In this document: piece by piece, positions 48,601 to 59,721 of the stretch | Layout of the letters: each line of letters starts with the position of its first letter | Position numbering within the stretch: position 1 is the first letter of the stretch | Assembly: GCA_021464245.1 (NCBI GenBank) | Contig: JADCRB010000163.1 | Coordinates: 704,317 to 768,316 of the forward strand | Origin: Carallia brachiata | Lineage: Eukaryota; Streptophyta; Magnoliopsida; Malpighiales; Rhizophoraceae | Direction: 5' to 3' | Length of the DNA stretch: 64,000 nucleotides | Position numbers and translations under genes: made by a program | Notes under the pieces: model-generated | The model's database searches: none | What the model was told of the DNA's origin: nothing | The model's input: only the letters and a program-made list of their open reading frames with translations

Positions 48601-49668
48601 TTTAGTAGAATCAATGAGCATCTGCTGCAACTTGGTTTTATAAAAAGTAGAAGTGAAGCTACATTGTTTGTCAAGTCAGTTAAAGATCAATTTCTCATTG
48701 TTTCTCTTTATGTGGATGATCTTCTAATAACTGGAAGTTGTTCAAATTCAGTGTTGAAGTTCAAGCAGGAAATGCAACTTGTTTTCGAAATGTCCGATAT
48801 GGGTTTGATGTCTTTCTTCCTTGGACTTCAGGTTCATCAATCTGAATTTGGCATCTTTATCAGTCAAACCAAGTATGCCAAAGCAGTCTTGAAGAAGTTT
48901 AATATGGATAGCTGCAAGTCCACATCAACCCCACTTGCAATGAACTTGAAGTTGGTAAAAGATGATGGAGCTGAGAAGATTGAAGCAAACCTGTACAGGA
49001 GCATAATTGGTTGTTTGCTGTACTTAACAGCTTCTACGCCTGATATAATGCATTCAACCTGTTTATTGTCTAGGTTTATGCATTCTCCAAGTCAAGTGCA
49101 CTACAAAGCAACCAAGAGGATCTTAAGATATGTTAAAGGAACCACTGAACTTGGCATTATGTTCAGAAAGGGAGAGGAACTAAAACTTCATGGATACACT
49201 GACAGTGATTGGGCAGGGTCTTTAGAGGATATGAAAAGCACCTCTGGCTATTGTTTCTCTCTTGGTTCTAGTGTTTTCTGCTGGAATTCAAAAAAACAAT
49301 CTATTGTAGCTCAGTCAACGGCCGAAGCTGAGTATGTTGCTGCTTCAGTTGCTGTTAATCAAGCCATTTGGCTCAGAAAGTTGTTGACTGATCTGCATTT
49401 AGCTCCAGAACCAACCAGTATTTATTGTGATAATCAAGCTACAATAGCAATTTCAAGGAATCCAATAGATCATGGAAGGACTAAACACTTCAAAATTAAG
49501 CTTCATTGCATCAGAGAAGCTCAAGAACGAACGAGAAGCAGAAGTTTGATTTATTGTGAATCCCAGCAACAACTTGCAGATATTTTCACAAAAGTTCTGT
49601 CCAAGTCCAGGTTCCAATTTCTAAGAGAAAAGCTTGGTATGCAATGTATCAAGTCCAAGGAGGAGTGA
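45691..49668 (+). CDS. Copia gag-pol polyprotein, 1325 residues, uninterrupted
   Basis: Domains in order: gag of the UBN2 type (about 15-210), two CCHC zinc knuckles (260-273 CEHCSKTTHLAKYC; 281-294 CSFCNKKGHVERIC), aspartic protease with DSG at 341-343, the pre-integrase motif LWHKRLGH (467-474), an integrase core with D533, D596 and E632 in the D-35-E spacing, reverse transcriptase with D922 in LDVKSAFLNG and YVDD at 1007-1010, and RNase H with D1171 in DSDWAGS, E1212/E1214, D1247 and D1297. All catalytic residues I can check are present. Two zinc knuckles are unusual beside the single one of the other Copia element here. The stop codon TGA (49666-49668) is the first three bases of the 3' LTR. 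With matched LTRs this copy could be autonomous; transcription is not known. Confidence 0.97.
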   Translation: MDSANLSPTPPPKFTGESYIQWSVMMETYLRAFDLWEVTEVGGEVPALPLNPTVAQLKNHSEQVAKHFKALSCLQSAVSETIFNRIMACKTPKAAWDRIKEEYGGTMKSRNMQILNLRREYELLEMKESETIKEYSDRLMKVVNQIRMLGEDLPDRRIVEKMLVSIPEKFESKVAALEEVKDMTQISVSELLSALQAQEQRMMMRQRGVSDTSKPSASTEGALLASLKSKSQYKKSQTDKLDCKEFDSSKSSTKRVYPPCEHCSKTTHLAKYCWRRPDAVCSFCNKKGHVERICKGKRKQYQQQKRAQAQVAENSSQQIDEELFVATANFKSKSTSAWLIDSGCTHHMSSNSEVFKMLDRSYTSKVRIGNGSFITAQGKGSVAVETSRGTKTISDVLFVPEISQNLLSVGQLLENNCSLVFKGKSCTILDSTGAEIITVMMKQKSFPLELDQMNHEALPTMIDDTSLWHKRLGHYNYSGLQHMQKQNLVSNLPEFTQTNQMCDICYQGKQTRQPFPSNQAWRAKEKLQLVHTDVCGPMETNSLNGSKYFLLFIDDFSRYCWVYFMKQKSEVANLFKSFKSLVENQSGYQIKALRSDNGTEFTSNAFNQTCVEAGIHHQYSAPYTPQQNGVVERKNRTILNMSRCMLFERNLPKRFWAEAVHTAVYLQNRLFTKAVRNQTPYEVWFGLKPSILHLRVFGCLCYVLVPESKRTKLDQKAIETVFIGYSISSKAYRVYDVHASKVLVSREVKFKEDQSWDWKSIDEQKSGSSISQLVGDHTDSSGEESNDDFDDIPVRGTRPLVDVYARSNLAILEPSDFTEAGLSSVWKQAMQEEISALEKNHTWTLVERPMDKNVIGVKWVYRTKFNPDGSVNRFKARLVAKGYAQQHGIDYFDTFAPVARLETIKLLLSLAAQKGWPVFHLDVKSAFLNGILQEEIFIEQPEGYVVKGEEDKVYKLNKALYGLKQAPRAWFSRINEHLLQLGFIKSRSEATLFVKSVKDQFLIVSLYVDDLLITGSCSNSVLKFKQEMQLVFEMSDMGLMSFFLGLQVHQSEFGIFISQTKYAKAVLKKFNMDSCKSTSTPLAMNLKLVKDDGAEKIEANLYRSIIGCLLYLTASTPDIMHSTCLLSRFMHSPSQVHYKATKRILRYVKGTTELGIMFRKGEELKLHGYTDSDWAGSLEDMKSTSGYCFSLGSSVFCWNSKKQSIVAQSTAEAEYVAASVAVNQAIWLRKLLTDLHLAPEPTSIYCDNQATIAISRNPIDHGRTKHFKIKLHCIREAQERTRSRSLIYCESQQQLADIFTKVLSKSRFQFLREKLGMQCIKSKEE

Positions 49669-50169
49669 AGAGTGTAATGAAGATTGGCCTTGAACATTGT
49701 GCTTGTGAAAGGGAAGGTTCATTTTGCTGATATGGCAGTTGCAGTAACCTTTTTTCCAGCAACTAAGCAAGTGTTCAACTTGAATCTTCTAGTTAGCTTT
49801 CAATTTCTTTTTGTAATGATCTTTTGTACTTGTAATGATGTTTGAGCATGGTACATCATGCTGTGCTGCTTTTGCTTTACTTTAAATTCAAGTAATCTAG
49901 CTAAGTGGGATTAGGTAGATACTTGAAAACTTGGGTAAATTGCTGTCAAGTATGGTCAGTTTGTATCTCACTTTCTTGTATCACTTATAATGCTACTCAT
50001 ATATAAATGCACTATGCACGGCATTGCTTTTGCTGCCATTATTAACTCTCATTGTTCTTCTTTCACTTTTAATCCTCTGCTGCCTTCTTTTCTAGTTTTT
50101 AGCAGAAACTTGTGACAGTGTAAACTTTGATCAATTAGCTTCTTGTTGTTTCTGCTGATTCAACTAACA
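49666..50169 (+). repeat. 3' LTR of the intact Copia element
   Basis: Its first three bases form the polyprotein stop codon. It differs from the 5' LTR by a T-run length near 49750, a C/T near 49803, a T-run near 49808, a C/T near 49973 and an A-run near 50007. Confidence 0.96.
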
Positions 50170-50229
50170 GGTGTTCTGAGGGAGAAAATCTGTTTATGTT
50201 AAATTAGAATTTGATGGCTAAATATGATG

Positions 50230-51489
50230 GTTTTTTTTTTTTTTTTTTTTTTGCCTTTTTGGTTATGTTGGATTGGAGGGCGAAAGAGGGGATTTAATTT
50301 TTTACTTTTTATCGTATTGCTAAGAGGGGTTATAAACTTTATATGGAGTTAAGTTTGCCATCGTTTGGTCCACTAACAAACCAATAAAGGGCAGTTCTTT
50401 GCACATTTGTAAACGTCATCATTAGTTGCGACCAACCACAATAGTGTAATGCGTAGATTAGCGATTATTCACTCTCGTCTGTTTTTAATTTGCCTTTTTT
50501 TTCTGTTTTTTTTTTTATATATTTTTTCAACTCAACCTCCAATTTAGATGTTCAAACTAACTCTAACTTATAAGATGTCCATTCACCAACATATGAATTC
50601 TCGCAATGTTTCCTTCGAAAAAGTGAATGCCGAGAAGTAAGTGCCTCGTAGTACTCGATGGCTTCGTTGTCAATGGCTACCAACTTGACATAAAAAAAGG
50701 GGTGGGCTGGTCTTGAAAGCTTGGAAAAATGGAAGCTAACCATTCCAAGTAGAAACTATTATTTATTCGTCCTACACTAAGTGTTTGCTTGTTCTACATA
50801 TAAAAATACTATAATCATTTGTCCAATTCTATCTCAGGTGTGAAAGCTCCCATAAAGTTTGTAATTTTTTTCCCCTCTCCTTATCTCCTCGAGAAAAGAG
50901 TCCTGATCCAAATATTGATCTATTTCAAAAGATTTTTAGGCCATTTTGATCAACTTCTTCTTGTATCAAAGCCCTTTTGAGTTGACTTCTTAGTCTCCCC
51001 AGGAAAGCCTGGTCCAGCAACTTGCCAGAAGAAGCATAAGCAGACCTCAAAGCCATCTGGGTGCAGCAGAGAAATAAGATTCCAGTTCTCCAGGTTGGTG
51101 TCTCTATTATGTTCTTATGCTCTCCAGGCTGATGTTCTGATCCAGTTTATTTCCTGCCTGTCATCCGTTAGATATTACTCAAAAATCAAAATACTACGGA
51201 CTTCCTGTGTTTTTCAATCATTGATATGATTGGTCTTAGTTAGGAAGATTAGCACACGTCTCCATGAAACCAAGGTTTCTCTTGATACTTTTTTTTTTTT
51301 TTGTACAAGATTAATTAAACAGACAAGTTGATTTTGCATAACTTAAAAAGGAGAGGGACTTCTGCATATATTGATCTCCTTCGCCTCCTTGCATATAGAA
51401 TGTGAAATTAGCGACTTTGAGTTCACTTATGTGTAGACGCTGCTGGCCAGTCACAAACTGAAGCCATTTATAGTCAAAGCATATAATAT
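50230..51489. other. Intergenic between Copia element and DC1 pseudogene
   Basis: Poly-T runs at about 50231-50252 and 51290-51302, and no gene that I can support. Confidence 0.5.
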
Positions 51490-53055
51490 ATGGAAATTCA
51501 ACATTTTAGCCATCAACATCCATTGGTCCTATGCAAGAAGCTGAAAAGTCATGGTGCTAAGTGCGCTGCGTGTGAGCTGCCTGTCCGTGGTCAGGCATTT
51601 GATTGCCCATCTTGCAACTATTGTATGCACAAGACATGCTCTGAGGTGCCCCGACAGATCCGTCACCCTTTGCATCCGTCTCATTCTCTGACGTTGCTAT
51701 CTAAGCCGCAACACGAGTCAGGAAAGTTTACTTGCCATATCTGCCGGGAGTCCTGTGGGGGCTTCACGTTTCGCTGTAGTGAGTGTGAGTTTGATCTAGA
51801 TATTGAATGTGCCTTGGAGACTCCCATCATAGACCATAAGATTGAACATGTTAGTCACAACACCCATTGATAGCAATTGATTCTTGTGCATTTGATGGCA
51901 TTCGGTGCTCTGGATGCGAGTTGTACATTGATTGTCCAACTCCGGCCTATGCTTGCACACTGTGTGAATTCTTCCTTCATAAATCTTGTTTTATTGCCAG
52001 AGAACATCCAGCACCATTTTGACACTGCAACTACTTTTGTTCTCTCCATATTCTGGCACCTTATTTATTTGTCAGGCTTGTGGAAACGACTCCCGTGGTT
52101 TAAGTACATTAGATATTCAGGTGGTATGGACATAGATATAGCTTGTGCTTCACTTAAGGCCTCCCTCACAAAGTAAATGATCACAAGCACCGTCTTACTT
52201 TGTTTGAGAAGAAAGTTCGTTGGCATGAAGTGTAATGCTTGTGGAACTCGTTGCATTTCCCACATCTTCCGTTGTGTAAAGTGCAACTATAATTGCATTT
52301 CACTTGTGGCCTATCTCACAAACCATCAAACATGAATGTCATACATCCCCCTCACCCTCACTAAATTTGATGAAGAAGATGACAAAACAGATTACTATTG
52401 TCATGCTTGTGAGATAGGAGAAACCCCAGATCTTTTGTTTATCATTGTGCAGCTTGCAGATTCACGGCACATGTCAGCTGTGTGATATCTCAGGTAAAAT
52501 TGAACTCTCAAACTCATGCCCAAGTTTACAAAAATTAGCAATTAGTCATTTGGTTTTGATGATCAATGCTACGTAGAGCAGTAGTTTGTGACTGTGTTTG
52601 CTAACGTTGTAAGAATTAGTAGTTGAACAAGGGACAAATAAAAGTAGAACTGTTTTAGTTAACTAGAAGGTCCAATCATGAATTTCTCTAGTTTTTTTAA
52701 CTATCGTAATCCCATTTCCAGGTGATACCCTCGTCGTTGTCCCAAGAAGAGAGAGATGAAACTGATCCACCAGAACCAAAGGGCATAATGATCTTGAGCG
52801 TGACCCTTTTCTATTAGATATGATGATGACATTGATGAGGCCAAAGAGGAACTGGAGAAAGCAACAGCAAGACTACAAGAACTTAAGGCTAAACATGCTG
52901 AATCTGTCGACACTCTTGGCCCTCTCATTTCCAAACTGGATGAAGAGATTGATGTGGCTCAAGCTGAAGTTGCTGAACTAACAAATAAAGTAGCCAGGCT
53001 CGAGCTTGAGAGAAGAGTTTATGAGTTCGAGCATCCATTATATGATATGCCATAA
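51490..53055 (+). pseudogene. DC1-domain (Cys/His-rich C1) gene, broken
   Basis: The first frame (51490-51870, 126 residues) has the DC1 pattern: IQHFSHQHPLVL, CAACELPVRGQAFDCPSCNY, MHKTCSEVP, HPLHPSHSL and CHICRESCGGFTFRCSECEF. It stops early at HVSHNTH. The text resumes in other frames: CSGCELYIDCPTPAYACTLC at about 51905-51965, CNACGTRCISHIFRCVKCNY near 52230-52290 and DYYCHACEIGETPD near 52390-52430. The far end, 52816-53055, encodes an acidic/basic coiled coil (EAKEELEKATARLQELKAKH and EVAELTNKVARLELERRVYE) and a stop, perhaps after an intron. DC1 proteins bind zinc and are linked to stress and hormone responses. Several frameshifts and stops make this a pseudogene, though the first 126 residues could still be translated. 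Confidence 0.8.
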
Positions 53056-53130
53056 GAGGCATGTGAGGAACAACACAGCTGATTTATGGCTTTAAGATGT
53101 GGAGGAGAAGCTATGTTTTTTGTGTTGTGG

Positions 53131-53354
53131 TTACTGCTATTTTTTTTTTGGTCTGGTCTGAAACTGTCCAGTATTCAACTTAATGAGCTGATTAATCTGA
53201 ACCGACTCGGGTAGGATCTCAAAGGGTGGTAAAGGTCTCCTAACAAGTATTAAACGCGACTGCATTTTCAGATATTCGAACTCGAAACCTTTGATTAAGC
53301 GATAACGGATTCCTTCCATTCTCACAAGCGCTTGTTGGTATTATTGCTATTTTT
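53131..53354 (-). mobile_element. SINE with about 14-bp target-site duplications
   Basis: TTACTGCTATTTTT (53131-53144) and TTATTGCTATTTTT (53341-53354) flank an insert of about 196 bp. On the minus strand it contains CGCTTAATCAAAGG (A-box-like), then GAGTTCGAATATC (B-box-like), and ends in GACCAGACC followed by poly(A). Size, internal Pol III boxes and tail fit a tRNA-derived SINE. It lies just past the coiled-coil end of the DC1 pseudogene. Confidence 0.75.
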
Positions 53355-53359
53355 CACTT

Positions 53360-54740
53360 GGCTAGAAATGCAACCTTCATGCTTTTGTTAAGTCTTTATT
53401 AATTTTGCTTGTGTGTTGGACTAAACATCTCTTCGATGACTTCATCTTCAATATTATGCTGCAATATTCGACCATTTGGGCATGATAGCTGACTTTCAGC
53501 TTGAATGTTTTATGTCCATTTTAAGCTTTGTACGATAAATGATCTTATTATGTCTAGACGCTAAAGTGGATGGATTCTCTGTCTTCTCCATGTTATCATC
53601 ATATAACAATAATATAAAGTAAAGTTGAGAGAAAATTTTTCCTTAATTCTAGTTAAGTCATTAATGTTATTTTAAAAAAATTTGTATTTTAATATTTTAT
53701 TTTCATTTTTTTTATTTTTGTTCTTTGCTTTGACGTTCCTCACTGCCGTTACTTCATCCACAATAATGGCAATTTGAACGGCAACATTGAAATTGGCAAT
53801 TTTCATTGATTGTCTCTTCTATAATTGTTGGTTACTGTTTGAGAAATGACAAAATTTAGCATAATCACCGGACTAAAAAGCTATTTATTACCAAATTCAC
53901 TCTTGCAGCAATTCATCCATCGCTCAAAAGAGGACGTTCCATTCAGGAAGATTCATTGCTCTTTTCATTTTACATTCAACCTTCCCTTGGCAACTGCACT
54001 ACCTTTTTTCGATGATGGCAGTCAACCTCTAATGCACATAAACTAGTATTTCACCCTTGATGGTTTTTTCTTATTTTTTTCAATATCATTGGGTTGTTTC
54101 AGGAAGGAAACTAGGCAAATGCATATGAAAAGGGGAGACGAATGTTCATGGAGAATGAGGCATTTTAGGATCAATTGTTCTTTGACTTTTCGGTAAACTA
54201 TAAAGTTTAAAGTTTAAGTGAGTCATTTTTCTAACTAAATATAACTAATTAAAAAATAAAATTTTTGTGTCTTTTTAATTTGTGTTTTTGATCAGTAATA
54301 CACATAAAGTCATCCATTCCTTCAGGGGGAGGTTGCCATGGAATGTATAACTATTCTATAGATAAAAGGTATGAAAAAGTGTTTGGTTTTGCTTTTTACA
54401 ATATAATAGAAAAGCTCTGTTTTTTTTTTTTTTTAAACAAATGATTCTATCAAATGGCTTCAATCAGATACTATATTCCACTGTCTCAAAAGCTTTTCAC
54501 CTACGTAATATAAATTTTCAGGCTATCCACGGAGAAAACAAGAGCAAAATTTGGCACATCAAATATTTCTAAAGTACAACTTTCATAGCATACATCACAG
54601 TATATATCACCCTAATCATTTTGTCCACCTTAGGTACTATCAATAGCCTCAATAATTCCTGTAGAAAGTCGTGCTCCTGTAAAAAAAATAAAAATAAAAA
54701 CATAATAGCCAAATGTGATGGTTCTACGTGATAGCCATGC
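53360..54740. other. Intergenic, nothing supported
   Basis: No recognisable gene; poly-T at about 54420-54434. Confidence 0.5.
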
Positions 54741-54749
54741 TTCTAATGT

Positions 54750-55330
54750 GATTGTTAAATCTAAATTTCATCCCTAAAATCAATTATCGAGGACAGTTAT
54801 TGGTGAATAATTGTTATTATGGTTATTCTTTCTATGGTATGTTAATAGTCAAATTAGTTGGGTGATGAAATGGCTATAATTTAGCCTTAATTATTGTTAT
54901 TTTTAAGTTATAATAACGGAAATCTTAAATTTGTTGCCCAAAAAGCATCCTTAATTGTTTTCAATTCTAAATTTCATTCCTAAAATCAATAATCTAAGGC
55001 TATTATTGGAGAATATTTCCCATTATCGGACTAACAAAAATTATTGCTAATTTTAGATATAATTTTCTATCTAATTATCTGCCTCCCAATTGAGGCTCTC
55101 CAAATGGAAATGCCGTAATTATTGCCAATTTCAAAGTGTCAAACACAGAATTGTTATAACTCAAAAACAACAAAAATGAGTAACTTAAATTAAGGTCAAT
55201 AATTAAAATCAATAATAAAAAAGAAATGTTAAATTTCATCTCTAAAATCAATAATCAAAACCATTTATTGGAGAATAATTTGCATTATTGCTACCTTGTC
55301 TAGGGCATCTACGTAGCCAACTTAAATGAG
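54750..55330. repeat. Three diverged local repeats
   Basis: TCTAAATTTCATCCCTAAAA (about 54760), TCTAAATTTCATTCCTAAAA (about 54967) and TTAAATTTCATCTCTAAAAT (about 55229) each continue with TCAATAATC or TCAATTATC and then a TTATTGG(A/T)GAATA motif. The spacing is about 200-260 bp. The family is unknown. Confidence 0.7.
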
Positions 55331-55339
55331 TAACTTAGT

Positions 55340-58300
55340 GACCATAACTCAAGCTTGATTTTTGACAATTTAAAAGTTAGACTAACGAATATCCTGTAAA
55401 TCATTTCATATTTAAGTTCTAATTCATATTCCAATAATATTATAATATATATTAAAAATTTATTAATAATTAAGAATATTTGTTAAGTAAATTTAAATTT
55501 ATGACAAAATAATGGTATAAATTTATTTTTTTTCTTAATTCCTCATTAATAATTAACATATATAACAATTATATCCTTCTTAATTGTCTTTCATAAATCA
55601 AATTATTACCAAAGATACATTTCATTTTACTTAAACCATGCATATTTACAATTATTCTTAATTTACCATTTAATGATTGTCATATGGATGAACCAATCTG
55701 TTGAAAATCACCATGAACTGGGCGTTAGCAAAATAATATTCTGTATTATCCTCCTTATAAATAATGTCTAATAAAGGATAAATTGGTTTTACTTGCAATA
55801 GGTCCATTCCTTCGTTCTAATGCTTATTTTAGAATTGGGCAAATAATTATGTCTATCACATGCCTAAGATTGGATTCAGAAATTGGTTCATCGACTTTTT
55901 TTTCCTAAAAAATAGTATTGCTAAGTTTGTTTAATTTTATAGTTTTCAACTGAACATTTCATCTTTATGCACAATTTTTCTGTGGGACAAGTAATTCAAG
56001 ACCCAAAGTCATAATCTCGAATCCTCGATGGTAGTAATTTCTTTCTGTGATTGCTGATTTTTACATAAAATATCAAGTTGTTCGAAATATAAATTTACTT
56101 TAGAATACAAAAAAAAAATAAAATCTAAAAAATAAATCATTCCAAAACATTGGGTATAAAAATGTTATAACTGCCGCATCGCGCGGACATATTTTCAGCT
56201 AAATATAATTTTTTTTTTTTTTCTGAAACTCTCACTGGACAAGTTAAACTTTTGAGTTAAATGAAGCTAATGGCTGCTCACAAAATGCTATGCTTAATCT
56301 TAATTAGTAGTTGGTACTAGCGTTAACAAACTCAAATCGGATCAGTCAGTTTAACCGTTCGGACCAATGATCGGTCTCAGGTTTAGTCCAATCTAAGTCT
56401 TAAAATCGGGAAATAGACATACTAGTCAAAACTAGTGAAAATCAGATCGGTTGAACCAGTTCAAGCTAAATTAAAAATTTATAAATTATAATTTGACCCA
56501 AAATGTTATTTAAATTATAATTTAAACTCTAAATTTAATTAAAATTTCAATTTAATTTTAAATTTGATCAAAACTTTTAATTTAGTTGTTAAAATTAAAA
56601 AAATTAATATTTAATCACTATCTATAAGTATTATTTTTTTTAATTACTTTTACATATATATGTGTTATTATATACTAGTTGAGTCGATTCAACCAGTTGA
56701 GTCGATTCAACTAGTTGAATTTTGACTTACTAATATTTCTAATTCGATGATCGGTCTGATTCTGTCAACTTTGGTAGGTATCTCAAATTCTTGCAGCGAA
56801 AAAAAAAAATCTTATAATTTGACAGTTGCTTTGGCAGAAAATATTCTCGATCTTTTTTTTTTTTTTTTTTCAGCATGTCTAATAACATGAAAGTTACATT
56901 TTTTTATTTTGAAAGGTTTAATGATCAATTTAACCTAAAAGGTTTCTACGTTTTTTAATTTTTGTCCAAAATGTTTTTATTTTGGTTTAAAATTGAGCTA
57001 TCATGTTTTATCCGTTAGACTAAATTAATTTAACCTACATTTCCACCTTTGAGTTCGCTCACATGGCACTAATCAAGATGCCACCTTATACGAAACATGC
57101 TAGATCAACATGCCAAATGGCGAAGGGACGATGACTTGGCGTTTTGGAATTTAATTAAATAAATTTTAATAACTTTTAAAAATATATATATATAATTAAA
57201 AAAAGGTTTCTCTCTCCTCCATCCTCTCTCACTCTCTCCTCTCTCCTTCCTTTCTCTATCCTCCCTATGGTGGTTCGAGAGATGAATGTAGCCTTGGGAT
57301 TAGGCGGCCAACAAATTTTTTTTTTTTTTTTTTTTGTGAACAGCCAATGAAATTACCTTTCACATCTGAAGAAAAATTCAGTCCAAGGAGAAAGACAATC
57401 CAAAAGGGAAGAAATAACCCTCCAAATCAGAAGAAAAATAATCCTGAGTGGAGCCAAATTTGTTGCATTTTGTCAAAAAAAATCCAGCTTTTAAATTAGC
57501 AAATTGAGCAAATTAAAGATGACAACGAAGAGGGTTCGGGGTAGGGATGGCCTCCCCGAATCTCCGTCCCTGCTTTTGAACCCTATCCTCATCCTCATCC
57601 TTGTCCCCACCCCATCTTTGTCCTAAATAGAACACAACAAAACATATAGAAAATATATGTTTTAAGTTATATGACACAAGAAGATTTGAAATTAAGATAT
57701 TAAATTATGTTGGTCATTAATCCATGGGAGATAAGGAAATCGAAACAAAGGAGGTAGAGGAATGCTATACAGTTAAGAATGATGTTCAAGTTTTAACAGA
57801 ATGTAGCAACAAGGCCACAAACACAGGGAATATGTTTACACTTTTGATTGTGTTCATTTTCATGTCTTTCAGAACACTAATAAGATGTTGAATTTCATTT
57901 TGCACAAAAAAGAAAAAATGAAAAATTTAGCAAGTTGTGACTATAATCAAATCAAAATGAGACTAACCCAAAAATTTTGTCAACTGCTCTATCATCATGT
58001 ATGAGAACACAATAAAACCCATCCCAATGCAGCTTATTAGAAATCACAACTCTCCTCTTATGTCTATTTCAATCAGTAAATTGATAGCATGAATTACAAT
58101 CCCAATTTATGCTTCCTCCACATCCTCCTCCAATGAAAACTTTAGATTCTCTATTGACATTGATTCCACTTTTCACAAAGGGTTGAATATCGCATTAGAT
58201 TTCCTCGATCTAAGCATAACTTGATCATTAATTTCACATCACCTCAAGTGAAAAGTAAAGAGCTTGAAACAATGGCTAATATTGGATATTTAATCAGATA

Positions 58301-59720
58301 AAATACTAATTATATTCCAAATAACAAACAATTTGCTTAATGCTTATATTCTACTCCATAAACATCATCAAATTAAGGGCCTTACCTTTTTTCTTATCTG
58401 CTGAGTGTGGCAAGTCATGCAATATGCATTCTCATCATCTTTATCTTCATATTATAATCATCAACTAATACTTTTTTAATGTCTTTCCTAGGAATTCCTT
58501 CAACTTCTTATTGGTTCTTAAGATTACCATCTTCATAGAAATTCTTAAAAGAAATTACATTTTGGTTAACAAGAAAAGGAAATTAGGAATTATTGTTCTA
58601 TTATCCCAAAAATATTTATACTTCTTTTTTCTTACTTAAAAAACAAACACGTTATCTTCTTTAATGTAAAAGCATCAATTTTGCTATCAAACAAAAGACA
58701 ACAAAAACTAGGGCTTACCCAAATTGATATTATCGAATATGCAATAATTTGAATGCAAAGTTGTCGGCCAATGGTTCGTCAGGCTCACATCCCAGTGAGT
58801 CATGACTTATATCATTGAGCCTGTAGCATAAAGAAGTCTTATTTGAAGCTTGTAATATGCGCATCAAGATCTTAGTTGCAAAATCAGATTTTCCTTCTAA
58901 AATTGCAAATGCAGCATCTAAAACATTTTGTTCCAAACAAGTTGGTGCCAATTAGCTAGAGTTGTCACCAATGTGGAAGAAAATAGAAGAGGACGAAGAA
59001 GTAAGCGGCGACACAATTGGCTTGGGACTAGAATAATCGATGAGGAAGACAAACCTAAATGAATTTTTAATAATTGAGGATCGTCAATGATCGCCCTGAT
59101 TTAGGTTGGAAAGATGGAAGTTTTGTTTTGTTGAAGGGGAAAGAAGAACGAAGAAAGATCAAGTTGATTAGTGGGTCTAACAAAAATGGGTTAAGTAATA
59201 GAATGTTATTACACTTCTAAAAATATTTTGTACTCGAAAATTTGTTTGATTGCAACGAGCTTTCTATTTTTTGCAATCACACTGAAACTTTTTGCAAGAA
59301 AAAAAAAACAATAAGATGTCTTTTTTTTTTTGTTATAAAAAGTATCACTGTGATTGCAAAAGGTCGAAGTGGAGTAGCGAAGTTAATGTTCAATTTTAAT
59401 CTTTTTGTTAGCTTGTTAATTATGTAATTGTCTCCTTTGTAAGCTTGTTTTTTTAACGAGTATAGGACATTGACTTTTCTTGTAAGTAATCGACAATCAT
59501 GTTTGTGATTGGGTTAGTAGTTGCATGCAAAGTTAGTAAAAGTCACTTTAAGTATGGCTATTGTACTAAAGTACAGTACATTTGTATTATTGTACTTTGA
59601 AACTTATATTTTCATTTACATATATGAAAATTACATCAAATGGGCTTAACTTTTCCCCCACAATTAATCTCTTTTCTCTATCTTTTCTTCCTTTTCTTTC
59701 GGCATTTTTTTTGTTTTACA
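55340..59720. other. Long gene-free stretch with repeat debris
   Basis: At 56330-56780 a block rich in ATGATCGGTCT, CAACTAGTTGA and AGTCGATTCAACCAGTTG looks like an old interspersed repeat. At 57530-57610 a GGATGGCCTCCCCGAATCTC block is another. Poly-T runs lie at about 56852-56871 and 57317-57336. The 73-codon minus frame at 58730-58951 (LEQNVLDAAFAILEGKSDFA) could be a gene remnant, but I do not recognise it. Confidence 0.4.
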
Positions 59721-59721
59721 T

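Larger units (their letters stand above)
45041..50169 (+). mobile_element. Full-length, apparently intact Copia LTR retrotransposon, TSD GGTGT
   Basis: LTRs of 504 bp lie at 45041-45544 and 49666-50169, flanked by GGTGT at 45036-45040 and 50170-50174. The primer-binding site TGGTATCAGAGC is at 45549-45560 and the polypurine tract AAGGAGGAG directly abuts the 3' LTR at 49657-49665. The LTRs differ at about six positions, mostly single-base length changes in homopolymers, so about 99% identity and a recent insertion. The single open frame between them is uninterrupted. It sits at the 3' end of F-box/LRR pseudogene copy A. Confidence 0.98.

Noticed and set aside
58730..58951. 73-codon minus-strand frame as a gene
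   Set aside because: It reads smoothly, but I recognise no family, it has no promoter or splice context that I can defend, and it is short.
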